Origin: JARFQH01 sp041299015
GTDB taxonomy: Bacteria > Desulfobacterota > Desulfobacteria > Desulfobacterales > SG8-13
Assembly (NCBI GenBank): GCA_041299015.1
Contig: JBFYWB010000003.1
Location: 1 to 64,000 of the forward strand
Length of the DNA stretch: 64,000 nt
Direction of reading: 5' to 3'
A program made the position numbers and the translations under genes. How positions within the stretch are numbered: the stretch's first letter is position 1; each line of letters opens with the position of its first letter. Shown here piece after piece: positions 9,142 through 17,129 of this stretch. Under the pieces are notes generated by a model, which did not search any database, was not told the DNA's origin, and worked only from the letters and a program-made list of their open reading frames with translations.

Positions 9142-9795
9142 CTACTCCTGTTGTTGTCCCGCGGGCTGGTCTTCCTGAGGCGCCCCGCCTTCGGCCGCTG
9201 GTTCGTTCTGGGCGCCGCTCTCGGCGTCGTCGGTTTTTGGTTCACCTTCACCTTCGGCGGCGGAATCCTGTGCCTTCCGTTCCTGATCGGCCGGAGCCGC
9301 TTCGGAGGGTTCCTCAGGTGCGGGACTGTCTTCCGGTTCGGATTCCTGGGGGAACGACCGGTATTCATCCGGTAAGGGGGGCGGGGGCTGCTCATGGAGG
9401 GGCGGCCCGGCGGGTCGACCGGAAGCGGCGCCGGGGGCTGCTTTTCCGAAAACCACGATTTTGACCTGGTCGTTGGAACCGTAAATGACCACGTTGTTCA
9501 GGTTGACCAGGATGCGTTGCAAGGCCCTGTCCAGAGGGGTTTTCTCGAGGGTGACACTGACGGGCACGTCCTTCCACTGCTCATCGATGTTGAATTTCAG
9601 ATCGGTGTCCGCTTCGATTTTTTCCAATACCGCCCCCAGGGGCATGTTTTGTACGTTCAGTGTTATGAGATACTCACGTGCCGCAAGGTTTGCCACGGAC
9701 GAGGCGGAAGCCGTCCAGGCAGGCGCGAGCGGTGCGGCCAGCACAATGAGCAGGCCGGCGGCTGCCGACCAAAGAATTCGAAGGTGGTGTTTCAT
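9142..9795 (-). CDS. Secreted protein with a single STN domain and acidic Pro/Glu/Gln tail
   Basis: 217 residues. The N-terminus is a signal peptide (basic MKHHLR, hydrophobic core to about 27, likely cut at APAWTASA). Residues about 37-105 match an STN (secretin/TonB N-terminal short) domain: ITLNVQNMPLGAVLEKI, then VTLEKTPLDRALQRIL and NLNNVVIYG. From about 112 on the protein is low-complexity, rich in Pro, Glu, Ala and Gln, probably disordered. No secretin or TonB receptor domain follows, so it is not a channel. It lies upstream of the type II secretion operon on the same strand but about 430 bp away. An accessory role in secretion is a guess. Confidence 0.65.
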   Translation of the reverse strand: MKHHLRILWSAAAGLLIVLAAPLAPAWTASASSVANLAAREYLITLNVQNMPLGAVLEKIEADTDLKFNIDEQWKDVPVSVTLEKTPLDRALQRILVNLNNVVIYGSNDQVKIVVFGKAAPGAASGRPAGPPLHEQPPPPLPDEYRSFPQESEPEDSPAPEEPSEAAPADQERKAQDSAAEGEGEPKTDDAESGAQNEPAAEGGAPQEDQPAGQQQE

Positions 9796-9980
9796 TGCGC
9801 GTCACCAAACGACGGTAAAGGGGGCGTTTTCTGACGGCCCCCAAAAGTTATCCCCCGAATATGCGGCCGAGAGCCGATCGATGGCCCGGTCGAGCGGCCG
9901 GAGATCTTTCTATCCCACAAGGAGAAGATTAACATGTAATCGCAATCCGTCCTGCGGTCAAGCAGACATTTGATGATGAT

Positions 9981-10778
9981 TTATTCCGAAAGGGCCGAGG
10001 TGATGGTGCTGTCGTCGGGGCCCGGGGGCTCGATGTCGGCAATATAATAGCAAACCGTCAACGAGGCCTCGACGCGGATCTGTCCGGCTTGAACGGGCGT
10101 TGCCGCGGCTCTCGCAGAGAAAACGGGGCCGGAGTCCATTTGCGGGCGGGAGAGATTGACCCCCGCCTCGGATACCTGCTTGATGCCGATGACCTCGACG
10201 CCCATAGCCTGGGCGATGGCATTCGCTTTGGCGGCGGCTTGCCCGGCCGCCAGGCGCAGGGCCTGTTTGCGGGAATCGCCGTCATCCTTGAGGTCGAATG
10301 AAAGCTCCTCGATTCGATTGGCCCCGGCGTCGAGGGCGGCATCGATCACGTCGCCGAGGTTCCCCAGGCTGTCGATCTGAACCCTGATGATGTTGCTGGC
10401 GCGAAACCCGCGGATTGCCGGCGGATGGGTCTGATCCTGAGGTTCCGGATGCTCATTTCCATAGACGGGGTAAATGGACAAATCGATGGTCGTGATGTCT
10501 TGCTCGGCAACCCCTAACATCTTGATGTTCTTGATAATGTTTTGCACGACCGGGTTGACCCGATCCTGAGCTTCGGATGCTTTGGCCGCCTGGGCGACGA
10601 CGCCCAGGCGCAGGATCGCCCGGTCCGGGGCCGCAGATACCTCGCCATGCCCGCGAACGGTCAGCGTCGCTGGTTCCACCGTGAATTCGGTATCGTCAAG
10701 GCTCTCGGCTTGCGCACGGCCCCATTCTCCGGCCCAAAGCAAGGCGATCACCAGCAAGAGGGAGATGTTTCGTTTCAT
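9981..10778 (-). CDS. SIMPL domain (DUF541) periplasmic protein
   Basis: 265 residues with a clear signal peptide (MKRNISLLLVIALLWAGEWGRAQA-type, cut near residue 24). The rest is a SIMPL/DUF541 domain: LTVRGHGEVSAAPDRAILRLGV at the start, then the region predicting odd/even oligomer strands (ITTIDLSIYPVYG, RGFRASNIIRVQ) and the terminal VEASLTVCYYI. The family includes periplasmic and outer-membrane proteins such as E. coli YggE, linked to oxidative-stress protection; the biochemical role is not settled. It stands alone, with short gaps on both sides. Confidence 0.85.
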   Translation of the reverse strand: MKRNISLLLVIALLWAGEWGRAQAESLDDTEFTVEPATLTVRGHGEVSAAPDRAILRLGVVAQAAKASEAQDRVNPVVQNIIKNIKMLGVAEQDITTIDLSIYPVYGNEHPEPQDQTHPPAIRGFRASNIIRVQIDSLGNLGDVIDAALDAGANRIEELSFDLKDDGDSRKQALRLAAGQAAAKANAIAQAMGVEVIGIKQVSEAGVNLSRPQMDSGPVFSARAAATPVQAGQIRVEASLTVCYYIADIEPPGPDDSTITSALSE

Positions 10779-10883
10779 AGCGTGTCATCCTGAAGTTCGT
10801 TTGGGGTTCATGCCGTTTCAACCGGTCACTCACGGCCGGCCGTATCTTTCTATCAGAAATTGAAACGACGAGCAAAAGCTCTT

Positions 10884-13883
10884 TTAACGGTGGATGGTCA
10901 CTGCCGTGTCGACCGTCAGGGTCGTCACGCCGAAATCCTCTTCCGCCTTGCCGGTCAGAAGGTAAGGCTGGTGGCGGTCGAGCCTGCAGCAAAACTTGCG
11001 GTAGGCTTCGGGGAAAAAGGTGGTCTCCACCAGGCCGGTGTCGTCCTCGAAGGTCAAGAATTCCATCGGCTCGCCGTGCTTCGTGCTGACCACTTTGCCG
11101 GTGATGAGCAGGCCGGCCACCCGCACCCGCCGGCCGGCCCGGTGTTTCAGGTCGACGGCCTTGACGATGCCCCGGTTCTTCAGGACGTCTTCGAAAAGCA
11201 CCATCGGGTGGCGGTCGCACAGAAACCCCAGGGCGGTAAACTCCCGGCGCAGGCGGTCGCGCTCGTTGTCCGGCGGAAGCCACGGCTTGATCTCCTCCGG
11301 GGCGGCGGCGAACAGCTCGGCTTGTTTTGACCGGTTCGAGCGGCGCTGCTGCCAGGCGGCCAGGTCCCACAGCAGGGAAGCCCGGCTCTTGCCGGGGTGC
11401 AGGGTATCGAAAGCACCGGCGTGGATCAGGCTGCGGGCTTCAGGCCCTTCGGGGCGCACCCGCTCCAGAAAATCGGTGAGGCCGCGATATGGTGCGATTT
11501 CGCGGCAGGCGACAATTCGCTGCTGCGTGGTTGTCGCCAGGTCAGCCACCGACTGCAAGCCGACCCGGACCGCATGACCGCGGCCCTGCCAGCCGATGCG
11601 GCCGGCGGTGACATCCGGCGGCAGGATCTTCAGACCCATGCGCCGCGCTTCGGACACGTAGGCAAAGGTGCTGTAGAACCCGCCCTGGTTGCTGATCACC
11701 GCGGCCATGAACTCGGCCGGAAAGTGGGTCTTCAGGAAAGCGGACTGGAAGGAGACCCGCGCAAAGCTTGCACTGTGGGGCTTGCAGAAGGAGTAGCCCG
11801 CGAAGCTCATCATCATTGCCCAGACTTCCCCGATCTTTCGATCTTCCACCCCCCGCGCGCGGGCCCCGGCGACAAACCGCTGCCGGTAATCCCGCAGCTG
11901 ACGGACCTTGTCCTTCCTGGACAAAACCTTGCGCAGCCCGTCGGCTTCGATGTGGTCGAGGCCGGCGACGGCCATGGCGGTTTTGGAGACGTCCTCCTGG
12001 TAGACCATGATGCCGTAGGTCTCGTCGAGCACGTCCGCCAACAGGGGATGGATCGGTTCCCAACGGCCGCCGCGCAGGCGGCGGATGTACTCGCGGATAA
12101 AGGTGTTGGCTGCCGGTCGGATGATGCTGCTGTGAATGACGATGTGCTCAAAATCGCCGACACGCGTCCGTTGCTGCAACAGACGCGTGGCCGGACTTTC
12201 GATGTAGAAGCAGCCCATGGTGCCTCCCGCAGCGATGGTTTCTTGAGTGGCCGGGTCGTCTTCCGGCGTCCACTTGTGTTCGTCGAAAGCGATGCCGTTC
12301 ATGCGCGCGTTGGCGATGGCGTCGCGGATGACGCCCAGGCTGCGGTTGCCGAGCAGGTCGATCTTAACCAGGCCGGCTTCCTCGGCGGCGTCCTTTTCCC
12401 ATTGGATGACCGGTATGCCTTTGGGCGCCGGTTCAACCGGTACGTATTCGTCGATCGGATTGGGCGTGATGACCATGCCGCCGGAATGAACGGAGATGTA
12501 CCGCGGCAGTCCGATGATGCGCTGGGCCAGGCGGATGATCTCGGGCCAGGGCTCCGGGAAGTCGATCCGTCCCATTTCGGGCAGCCCCTTGAGCCGGGTC
12601 AGCAGATCGTCGTCTTCGTCGTCGGCCTTCCAGAACCAGGGCAGCCGTTTGGAAACCCGGCCGATCTCGCGGTCTGTGAGCCCGTACACCCTGGCCGTTT
12701 CGCGGATGGCCATGCGGGGCCGGAAGGCGACGTGGGTGCAGACCATGGCGGCGTGGCCGGGATACTGTCTCAGAACCGAATCGAGCACCGCGTCGCGTTC
12801 GTCCCAGGCGAAGTCGACGTCGATGTCGGGCGGGTCCTGGCGGCCGGGGTTGAGGAAACGCTCGAAGTAGAGGTTGTGCTTGATGGGGCAGACATTGGTG
12901 ATTCCGGTGCAGTAAGCGACCAGCGAGGCGGCGCCGCTGCCCCGGCCGCAGATGCGCGGACTGCGGCTCACGATGTCCCGGACCACCAGAAAATAAGACG
13001 AGAACCCCATCCGCTCAATGGTGCGCAGCTCGTGTTCGAGGCGATCCACCACCGGCTCGGGCAGATCGTCGCCGTAACGGCCCCGTGCGCCGGCATAAGC
13101 GGCCCGCCGCAGGAGGTGCCCGGTCGTGTCGCCGTGGTGATCGATCCAGGGTGGCAGGATCGCATCGTTGGGAGGGCCGTTGAAGTTCAATCGCTCCGAA
13201 ATTTCGTGGGTGGCGCGCAGGGTGTCCGGCCAGGCCGCAAACCGCCGGGCATACACCTGCGGCGGCGCCAACCGGGCGTCGGTTGGTGCCGTGTCGATCG
13301 GCGCCAGCCGGGAAAGGGCCGTTTTGCGGTCGATGGCCCGCAGGAGGCGGTGGACCTTGACATCCGATGGTCCGAGAAAAAAACTATCCGGCGTGGCCAC
13401 GACCGGCCGGCCGAGGCGTCGGGCGGTCTGCCGCAGACACAGGGCAACGCCATCGGGTCGCCGTGGGGCGGCCCCGGCGACCGTTACCCCGGCCGCATGC
13501 CAGAACGACAGCAGATCGACGTCACGGGTCAGCACCACCAGTCCCTTGGCAAGATCGGCCACGGCTGTCTGGAAATCGAAGGGTGTTTTTTCCGTGAACC
13601 GGCGACGGGTGATCAGGCGGCAGAGGTTGCGGTAGCCGGTCGCACTTTCCACCAGGCACACTGCCCGGCGATCGGTCTGCGGGTCGGTGAGTTCCGCTCC
13701 GACGATGGGCGCGACGCCCTCCTGCCGGCAGGCGTTCAAAAAAGGCCACAGGCCGTAGAGGTTGTCGGTGTCGGTCAGCGCCAGCCGCCGGTAACCCAAT
13801 TCACGGGCCACGGCGCAGATCTTCCGCGGGGACCGGGTGCCCCACATGAGGGAGTAATAGGATTTTACGGCAAGCGGTACCAT
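10884..13883 (-). CDS. dnaE2: Error-prone DNA polymerase DnaE2 (ImuC)
   Basis: C-family DNA polymerase of the damage-inducible mutagenesis system. PHP domain at about 1-210, polymerase palm with CGRGSGAASLVAYC and the catalytic PDIDVDF (D353, D355, counted from the ATG at 13883), a third region HSGGMVITP, and a C-terminal OB-fold part (RVAGLLITGKVVSTKHGEPM). At 999 residues it is shorter than replicative DnaE (about 1150) and lacks its extended C-terminus, as DnaE2 does. The PHP start is VPLAVKSYYSL, without the usual His-x-His, so PHP metal binding looks lost. A GTG at 13898 would add five residues, but it lies inside an inverted repeat (13894-13924), so I prefer the ATG. imuB lies upstream. 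Confidence 0.92.
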   Translation of the reverse strand: MVPLAVKSYYSLMWGTRSPRKICAVARELGYRRLALTDTDNLYGLWPFLNACRQEGVAPIVGAELTDPQTDRRAVCLVESATGYRNLCRLITRRRFTEKTPFDFQTAVADLAKGLVVLTRDVDLLSFWHAAGVTVAGAAPRRPDGVALCLRQTARRLGRPVVATPDSFFLGPSDVKVHRLLRAIDRKTALSRLAPIDTAPTDARLAPPQVYARRFAAWPDTLRATHEISERLNFNGPPNDAILPPWIDHHGDTTGHLLRRAAYAGARGRYGDDLPEPVVDRLEHELRTIERMGFSSYFLVVRDIVSRSPRICGRGSGAASLVAYCTGITNVCPIKHNLYFERFLNPGRQDPPDIDVDFAWDERDAVLDSVLRQYPGHAAMVCTHVAFRPRMAIRETARVYGLTDREIGRVSKRLPWFWKADDEDDDLLTRLKGLPEMGRIDFPEPWPEIIRLAQRIIGLPRYISVHSGGMVITPNPIDEYVPVEPAPKGIPVIQWEKDAAEEAGLVKIDLLGNRSLGVIRDAIANARMNGIAFDEHKWTPEDDPATQETIAAGGTMGCFYIESPATRLLQQRTRVGDFEHIVIHSSIIRPAANTFIREYIRRLRGGRWEPIHPLLADVLDETYGIMVYQEDVSKTAMAVAGLDHIEADGLRKVLSRKDKVRQLRDYRQRFVAGARARGVEDRKIGEVWAMMMSFAGYSFCKPHSASFARVSFQSAFLKTHFPAEFMAAVISNQGGFYSTFAYVSEARRMGLKILPPDVTAGRIGWQGRGHAVRVGLQSVADLATTTQQRIVACREIAPYRGLTDFLERVRPEGPEARSLIHAGAFDTLHPGKSRASLLWDLAAWQQRRSNRSKQAELFAAAPEEIKPWLPPDNERDRLRREFTALGFLCDRHPMVLFEDVLKNRGIVKAVDLKHRAGRRVRVAGLLITGKVVSTKHGEPMEFLTFEDDTGLVETTFFPEAYRKFCCRLDRHQPYLLTGKAEEDFGVTTLTVDTAVTIHR

Positions 13884-13893
13884 GGGGGTAAAT

Positions 13894-13924
13894 TTCACTG
13901 CGGAGACGCCGAGAACGCTGAGAA
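13894..13924 (+). repeat. Left arm of imperfect inverted repeat around the GxxExxY remnant
   Basis: 31 bp starting TTCACTGCGGAGACGCC. It matches the reverse complement of 14177-14207 at 24 of 31 positions by direct comparison. The two arms bracket the GxxExxY remnant and a strong hairpin. Confidence 0.7.
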
Positions 13925-13932
13925 GAGATCAT

Positions 13933-13967
13933 TTTTTGCTTTTCGCTGAGAGGGCGAAAAGCAAAAA
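13933..13967. terminator. Perfect 14-bp hairpin with A/T-rich ends
   Basis: The arms 13933-13946 (TTTTTGCTTTTCGC) and 13954-13967 pair perfectly around a 7-nt loop. The T tract at the stem base gives it terminator-like form in either direction. It lies between the GxxExxY remnant stop and dnaE2, inside the inverted-repeat-bounded segment, so it could reduce read-through from imuB into dnaE2. Function is inferred. Confidence 0.6.
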
Positions 13968-13989
13968 GAATCACCATCTCTGAGGAGTG

Positions 13990-14142
13990 TTATTCTTTTA
14001 ACCCGTTTACGATCCGGACAATTCCATTCAGTTCGTGGCACAGACATTCTTCGTATGTGGATTCAAATAGACCGGGTCCCAGGGTTTTATGAACTTCAAT
14101 CGCCGCTCCAATGATTTTGCTGCTTAATTGATTGATACCCAT
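13990..14142 (-). pseudogene. GxxExxY family protein, internally deleted remnant
   Basis: A 50-residue frame from the ATG at 14142, with GGAGG just before it. Residues 1-39 are a typical GxxExxY N-terminus (INQLSSKIIGAAIEVHKTLG, then GLFESTYEECLCHELN, the motif that names the family). The protein then jumps to GIVRIVNGLKE, which resembles the extreme C-terminus of intact members (usually about 120-130 residues). About 70 central residues, including the PD-(D/E)XK-nuclease-like core, are missing without a frameshift. It is therefore an in-frame deletion remnant and unlikely to be functional. It sits between imuB and dnaE2, flanked by inverted repeats. Confidence 0.75.
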
Positions 14143-14176
14143 GAAGCCTCCATGGTTTGCAAAGTAAAAAAAATGT

Positions 14177-14207
14177 TTCTCTGCGTCCTTTGCGCCTCGG
14201 CGGTGAA
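14177..14207 (-). repeat. Right arm of imperfect inverted repeat around the GxxExxY remnant
   Basis: Reads TTCACCGCCGAGGCGCAAAG on the minus strand. It pairs with 13894-13924 at 24 of 31 positions. It starts directly beside the imuB stop codon (14210), so imuB ends where the inserted segment begins. Confidence 0.7.
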
Positions 14208-14209
14208 TC

Positions 14210-15385
14210 CTAAACCGCCTGGGTACGGCCAATGGCTACGGCCTGGGGGCCGAAGCGGCGGCGGACGGCGTCGAGGGCTGTCATCAGGTGGTCGTGCCGC
14301 TGATTCGCGGCGGCGTCTGCACCGAAGAGTTCCAACTGGGCCGGCGGATAAGTCAGGCGGTTGCAGACCACCCGCAGGTAGCGGATCCGGACGCGGCGGA
14401 TCCAGGCGCGGTGAAGGGCCGCCCGGGCCGCGGCGAACAGGCTCGGATCGGCGGTGGTGGCCGGTCGGGCGGCAGCCTGGCGGTTGATCCGTCCGCCGTC
14501 GGCATAATCGAGGGTGACACCGACGCGGCGGGCGGCCAAGCGGCGCCGGCGCAGCTCGGCGCCGATCTGCTCCACGAGACGGTAAAGAATGCCCTCCACC
14601 GCGGCGGTGTCGTTGGTGTCGGTGCCGAAGGTGTGCTCGGCCCCGGCCACCGGAGGGGCCTGTCCCAGCGGGAGAACCGGCGATGGGTCGATGCCGTGGA
14701 CCGCTTCGTAGAGCACCTGGCTGCGGTTGCCGAACGCCACTGCCAATTGGGCCGGTGACAGACGGGCCAGTTGACCGGCGGAGGCCAGGTTGAAACCCCG
14801 CAGTCGGCCGAGGTCCTCCGGCTCGATCCCGGGAATCAGGTGTAGGGGCAGCGGCGCCAGGAAAACGGGCTCCGTGCCCGGTTGGACAATCGATTCACCG
14901 TTCGGCTTGACCGTGCGCGAGGCGACTTTGGCCACCAGCTTGTTGGCGGCGACGGACCAGATCGGATCGAACCCCAGGTCACGGCGGACGGTCCGGCGGA
15001 TGCGTTCGGCCAGGTCCGGGGGCGGGCCGAAGAGACGCCCCGTACCGGTGGCGTCGATGAACAGGTGGCCCTTGTGATCGGTCATTTCGATCAGCGGCGA
15101 GTAGGGCCGGGCGTGCTTGAGAAAACCGGTCATGGCCCGTTCGTAGCGATCGGGATGCGGCGGCAGCACGACCGCATCCGGGCAGCACCGCAGAGCCCGG
15201 CGCAGGGCCATGGCCTTGCGGACGCCGCTTTGGTACGCCTCATCGCTCATGTCGTACACGGCGGCGCGAGCGGCGCCGGCGGGCGCGATGATGATCGGCC
15301 GATTCCGCAACCGGCCGTCCACCACACGCTCCACCGCCACGGCAAAGTCGGCCACGTTCAAGTGAATGATCGAACGCTCTCGCAT
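14210..15385 (-). CDS. imuB: ImuB-like Y-family polymerase homologue, catalytic acids lost
   Basis: 391-residue DinB/UmuC-fold protein. The usual first catalytic motif HVDMDxF reads HLNVADF (Asn10 in place of Asp) and the SIDE-type motif reads FIDATG (Asp111-Ala112, so the second acid is lost). Such losses are typical of ImuB, which acts as a scaffold rather than a polymerase. A helix-hairpin-helix region (LHLIPGIEPEDLGRLRGF), a little-finger-like domain and a beta-clamp-binding motif QLELF (Q350-F354) follow. It probably links DnaE2 to the sliding clamp. An imuA gene is not present; DUF72 occupies the upstream position. Confidence 0.82.
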   Translation of the reverse strand: MRERSIIHLNVADFAVAVERVVDGRLRNRPIIIAPAGAARAAVYDMSDEAYQSGVRKAMALRRALRCCPDAVVLPPHPDRYERAMTGFLKHARPYSPLIEMTDHKGHLFIDATGTGRLFGPPPDLAERIRRTVRRDLGFDPIWSVAANKLVAKVASRTVKPNGESIVQPGTEPVFLAPLPLHLIPGIEPEDLGRLRGFNLASAGQLARLSPAQLAVAFGNRSQVLYEAVHGIDPSPVLPLGQAPPVAGAEHTFGTDTNDTAAVEGILYRLVEQIGAELRRRRLAARRVGVTLDYADGGRINRQAAARPATTADPSLFAAARAALHRAWIRRVRIRYLRVVCNRLTYPPAQLELFGADAAANQRHDHLMTALDAVRRRFGPQAVAIGRTQAV

Positions 15386-15457
15386 GTCGGTTGGGTCCGT
15401 TATCTTAAAAAACGGATGAACTCTTTATTTGAATGTGCAGCAAAACCTTCACAAATA

Positions 15458-16294
15458 CTAAACCGGATCAATGGGCCAACCGGCCCTCCGCAGCAGGCGT
15501 ATCATTCGGCGCGCATTTTCCGGGGCCTGGGCCTGCACGTGGTTGCCGAACAGCAGAATTCCCCTGCGGGCGCGGCGGCTCAGCTGCCCGATCCGCTCCG
15601 CGACCCATTCGTCCAGTTCCGCATCGCTGTAACGGTAATCGGACTGCCGCAACGGGTTGCCCGACCGCCACCCGCGGGCATTGCGGCCGTAGAAGCGGAT
15701 ACAGAAAAGCTCCGGGCTGGTGACGGCATCCCGGACCGGGAAAACAGGTGGCCCGGGTGGGCCGTCGACGGACACCAGTGCCACTTGCCGGCGCTCCAGT
15801 TCGTGCAGGACCCGGTCGTTGGCCCAGGAACGGTGGCGGAATTCGACGGCCAGGGGCAGTCCCCGGAGCGCGTCTAAAAGGGCCGCCAGGTGGCGACGAT
15901 GGGCCGCGGTGCGGTCGAACGTCGGCGGCAGCTGGATCAGGACGGCCGCCAGCTGCCGGGCCTGGATCAGCGGCGCGAGGCCGTCCCGGTACTCTTGCGC
16001 CAAGCTCGGCCAGCGCTGAAGGTCGATTTCATGCGTCAGGGTGCGCGTCAACCGGACGGCAAACAGGAACGTCGGCGGGACTTGACGGCGGCGGCGTTCG
16101 AGCGTCTCGGCCCGGGGCAGTTGATAGGCCGTGGCGTTGATCTCGGTCGTGGAGAAACGGCGGGCATACAGCGCCAGCATCCGGCCGGGCGAGGTGCCGG
16201 GCGGGTAGAACCCGGCGGCGATCCATTCGGTGTAGGAGTAGCCGCTGGTGCCGACGTGGATACGGCAAGGGGTATGGGATGGCGTGGCGTCCAT
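15458..16294 (-). CDS. DUF72 (YecE-like) protein
   Basis: 278 residues with the DUF72 TIM-barrel pattern: start IHVGTSGYSYTEW, then FYPPGTSPGRMLALYARRF, TTEINATAYQLP, the LAVEFRHRSW strand and FCIRFYGRNARGW. The biochemical function of the family is not established. Here it lies between lexA and imuB on the same strand (gap to imuB about 70 bp, to lexA about 50 bp), so it is probably part of a damage-response transcription unit. That association is inference from position. Confidence 0.85.
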   Translation of the reverse strand: MDATPSHTPCRIHVGTSGYSYTEWIAAGFYPPGTSPGRMLALYARRFSTTEINATAYQLPRAETLERRRRQVPPTFLFAVRLTRTLTHEIDLQRWPSLAQEYRDGLAPLIQARQLAAVLIQLPPTFDRTAAHRRHLAALLDALRGLPLAVEFRHRSWANDRVLHELERRQVALVSVDGPPGPPVFPVRDAVTSPELFCIRFYGRNARGWRSGNPLRQSDYRYSDAELDEWVAERIGQLSRRARRGILLFGNHVQAQAPENARRMIRLLRRAGWPIDPV

Positions 16295-16345
16295 GCGGTA
16301 TGGTCAAAGCTCAAGGTTGAAGGCCAAAGGGCTCACGGCTGAAGG

Positions 16346-16978
16346 CTACTTTATTCCTTCCGGCCCCCTGTAAACGCCGACGACCTTGCCCTGAACCAGG
16401 ATATCCTCGAACCGGTAATGCTGGGGCGGGTAGGCCGGGTTTTCCGAGCGCAGTTCGATGTGATCCCGGCGATGAAAAAACCGCTTGACGGTGGCTTCCT
16501 CATGACGGATCAGCGCCGCCACGATTTCACCGTCCCGGGCGTACTGGCACGGTTCACAGATGACCAGGTCGCCGTCCAGGATGGCGGCCGCCGTCATCGA
16601 ATCGCCTTTGACGCGCAGGGCGAAGAGATGGGATCCGCGGTAGATGCCGGCATCGACCACCAGGCTGCCGTCCCATTCCGGCTGGGCATACAGCGGCAGA
16701 CCGGCGGCGATCCGGCCGATGACGGGCACCTCCAGCCAGCGCATGGCCGCCGCGCTTTGGCGTGCGCGGTTGAGCAGGTGGACCGCCCGCCCGTAGCGGC
16801 CGTCGCGCCGCACGAGCCCCTTGGCTTCCAGGATTTTGAGCATTTGGGACACCGCGGCGTGGCTGACGCCCAGATCGCGGGCCGCCTGTCGCAGACTGGG
16901 AATTTTTCCGTCCCGGCGGATCGATTCTCCCAGGTAGGCGAGAAACCGCTGTTGCTTCGGGGTGACCTCCGGCAACAT
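16346..16978 (-). CDS. lexA: LexA repressor
   Basis: SOS repressor and S24 autopeptidase, 210 residues. Winged helix at about 1-65 (recognition helix around LRQAARDLGVSHAAVSQML). The cleavage site is Ala92-Gly93 in IGRIAAGLP; the catalytic dyad is Ser127 (GDSM) and Lys165 (ATVKRF). The ATG at 16978 has AAGGAG about 8 nt upstream; a TTG one codon further is less likely. The DNA-binding part differs from E. coli LexA, so its operator should differ too. Hexamer repeats at 17029-17058 are the candidate site. It heads the lexA-DUF72-imuB-dnaE2 block, with mutM upstream. Confidence 0.95.
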   Translation of the reverse strand: MLPEVTPKQQRFLAYLGESIRRDGKIPSLRQAARDLGVSHAAVSQMLKILEAKGLVRRDGRYGRAVHLLNRARQSAAAMRWLEVPVIGRIAAGLPLYAQPEWDGSLVVDAGIYRGSHLFALRVKGDSMTAAAILDGDLVICEPCQYARDGEIVAALIRHEEATVKRFFHRRDHIELRSENPAYPPQHYRFEDILVQGKVVGVYRGPEGIK

Positions 16979-17028
16979 CAAGGATCTCCTTCCGAAATTT
17001 TATTATTTGCAATTTAGCGCCGAAAAAT

Positions 17029-17058
17029 GTAAATGTCAATGTAAATATTAAAGTAAAG
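17029..17058. promoter_or_regulatory. Six-base-period repeats upstream of lexA, candidate operator
   Basis: Five consecutive hexamers read GTAAAT, GTCAAT, GTAAAT, ATTAAA, GTAAAG, 51-80 nt before the lexA start. Repeats with this period are unlike random sequence in this GC-rich genome. LexA autoregulates in most bacteria, so it is a plausible site, but its sequence does not match a LexA box I know. Confidence 0.4.
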
Positions 17059-17129
17059 TTACGTCGGTTAAGTCGGTCAGGTCAGTTTGGTTTCACCGTT
17101 CGACTCACGGCTCAACCGGCCTAACGGGC

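Noticed and set aside
11397..13949. 850-residue open frame on the plus strand opposite dnaE2
   Set aside because: dnaE2 has full catalytic motifs here; the opposite frame has no family motif and comes from the codon bias of a GC-rich gene.
14882..15877. 331-residue plus-strand frame across imuB and DUF72
   Set aside because: It crosses two well-supported minus-strand genes and has no family features.
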